Below are positions 6,628 to 7,631 of a stretch of DNA of 7,631 nucleotides, one piece after another. This stretch comes from Deltaproteobacteria bacterium (GTDB lineage Bacteria > Desulfobacterota > DAOWOC01), in the NCBI GenBank assembly GCA_030642225.1, contig DAOWOC010000040.1, positions 1 to 7,631 on the forward strand. Reading direction: 5' to 3'. The position numbers and the translations under genes are program-made. Below the pieces are notes generated by a model that was given only the letters and a program-made list of their open reading frames with translations, searched no databases and was not told where the DNA came from. Each line of letters begins with the position of its first letter. Position 1 is the stretch's first letter.

Positions 6628-7631
6628 TTAATCTTGTTTTGTATTGTTGTCAATATTTTCAAAAAATTTATTTATGGCTATGATAAGATCTTTTTTGTCT
6701 AACTTTACGTGATAACTTATTATCCCAGCCTCTTCCCCTTTTTTTATATCTTCCTCATCAGCCAATGCAGTAAGCGCTAATACAGGGAGGTGTGAAAAAC
6801 GTGGGTCTTCTTTTATTTTTTTTGTAAGCCCGTAACCATCAAGATTCGGCATTTCAATATCAGTAAGCACCAGAGAAATATTAGAACCTTGTTCCTGAAG
6901 AATATCCCATGCTATTGCCCCATCTTCAGCTTCAAATATTTTATAATCATTTTGTTCAATAAAGGTTTTTATCTGTTTTCTGAAAAAGTCGGAATCCTCT
7001 GCAAAAAGGATTGAAGGCTTTTCTTTTTTTTCAGGTTGGTTTTTTGTTTTTGTCAAATTATTTACTTCATGCGTTAATGCTTTAAGCAGTTGTGAAATAT
7101 CTATTAAGAGGGTGGTCTGGCCATTGATTATTACGGACCCTGATATCCCAAGTTGTCTGAATGTGTCTTGATCAATTTCAGCTGTTGTTTCAATTGCATC
7201 AACAGGAGGAGTGACTAATAACGCAAACTCTTTTCCTTTAATATGAAATACAATTATCTGGAGGTCTTCCACCATAGTTAGAGGTTTTACCTCAGCAACA
7301 TTATCAATGCTTAATACAGAGATGCTTTTGCCATGGTACTGGACAATTTTATTATTACCTATATGTTCGATGTTTGATGCCTTTATTTTTTCAATTCTGG
7401 AGACCATATCAAGGTGTACGGCAAATTGTTCATCAATAGCATTTTTGAAAACAAGTAATGTTTTTGAGTCTGATTCTCCGCTCTTTTTTAATATTTCATC
7501 ATTAGCAACCTCATGTGCCCTTAATGTGTTTTCCATTGAAACAAGGTTGGCCATAATTGCAAGGTTGGCTATATCCAGTATCAGGGCAATTTTTCCGTCA
7601 CCCATAAGAGTCGAGCCCGCATATCCTTTAC
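6628..7631 (-). CDS. cheA: Hybrid CheA histidine kinase, C-terminal part: P5 end, second CheW-like domain, receiver (5' end outside window)
   Basis: CheA is the chemosensory histidine kinase. The frame stays open to the right edge: eight residues upstream of the ATG at 7605 read KGYAGSTL and continue into MGDGKIALILDI, the signature that ends the P5 (CheW-like) domain of CheA, so that ATG is internal. Numbering from it, a linker (about 20-47) leads to a second CheW-like region (about 48-178) with FAVHLDMVSRIEKI (61-74) and a second-half segment around GISGSVIINGQTTLLIDI (153-170). A Lys/Asn-rich linker (about 182-196) precedes a receiver domain (about 197-318) with E203-D204, phosphoacceptor D249 in TDIEMPNLDG, T279 and K301. 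The HPt, dimerisation and ATPase domains would lie beyond the edge. A stand-alone CheV-like protein was considered, but the P5 ending argues for CheA. cheW follows after 35 bases. Confidence 0.87.
   Translation of the reverse strand, partial: KGYAGSTLMGDGKIALILDIANLAIMANLVSMENTLRAHEVANDEILKKSGESDSKTLLVFKNAIDEQFAVHLDMVSRIEKIKASNIEHIGNNKIVQYHGKSISVLSIDNVAEVKPLTMVEDLQIIVFHIKGKEFALLVTPPVDAIETTAEIDQDTFRQLGISGSVIINGQTTLLIDISQLLKALTHEVNNLTKTKNQPEKKEKPSILFAEDSDFFRKQIKTFIEQNDYKIFEAEDGAIAWDILQEQGSNISLVLTDIEMPNLDGYGLTKKIKEDPRFSHLPVLALTALADEEDIKKGEEAGIISYHVKLDKKDLIIAINKFFENIDNNTKQD

Noticed and set aside
6628..7605. Stand-alone CheV (CheW plus receiver) starting at the ATG at 7605
   Set aside because: The frame continues upstream as KGYAGSTL and joins MGDGKIALILD, which is the end of a CheA P5 domain, so this is the tail of a larger kinase.

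Overview
The window is AT-rich, densely coding chromosomal DNA from a Gram-negative bacterium. The Mla outer-membrane lipid transport genes imply a double membrane. The low GC, the radical SAM family next to mla, and the hybrid CheA suggest an anaerobic Desulfobacterota (deltaproteobacterial) lineage. That assignment is inference from gene content; no marker gene fixes it. I see no mobile elements, tRNA or rRNA genes, CRISPR arrays or phage genes.

Left half (1-4786, plus strand): a compact, probably co-transcribed run. It starts with the 3' part of a ribonuclease D gene, cut by the window edge, followed 21 bases later by a 425-residue radical SAM protein of unknown function. That gene overlaps mlaE (permease) by 11 bases. 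Then come mlaF (ATPase), mlaD (membrane-anchored MCE lipid-binding subunit, overlapping mlaF by 14 bases) and mlaC (periplasmic lipid carrier). Together MlaE, F, D and C would move phospholipid between the inner membrane and the periplasmic carrier. Neither mlaB (STAS subunit) nor mlaA (outer-membrane lipoprotein) is present here. A hairpin with a T-tract follows mlaC.

Right half (7631-4834, minus strand): a convergent chemosensory cluster, transcribed cheA -> cheW -> cheB. The cheA fragment, cut by the right edge, holds the end of the P5 domain, then what looks like a second CheW-like domain, then a C-terminal receiver domain. CheW is an ordinary single-domain coupling protein. CheB is a full-length receiver-methylesterase that must start at TTG. 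A 190-base non-coding gap with several small symmetric elements separates cheW from cheB. The two operons end 47 bases apart and probably share a terminator region.

Nothing here is clearly a new system. The best candidates for follow-up are the radical SAM protein of unknown role overlapping the mla genes, and the tandem CheW-like plus receiver tail of CheA.
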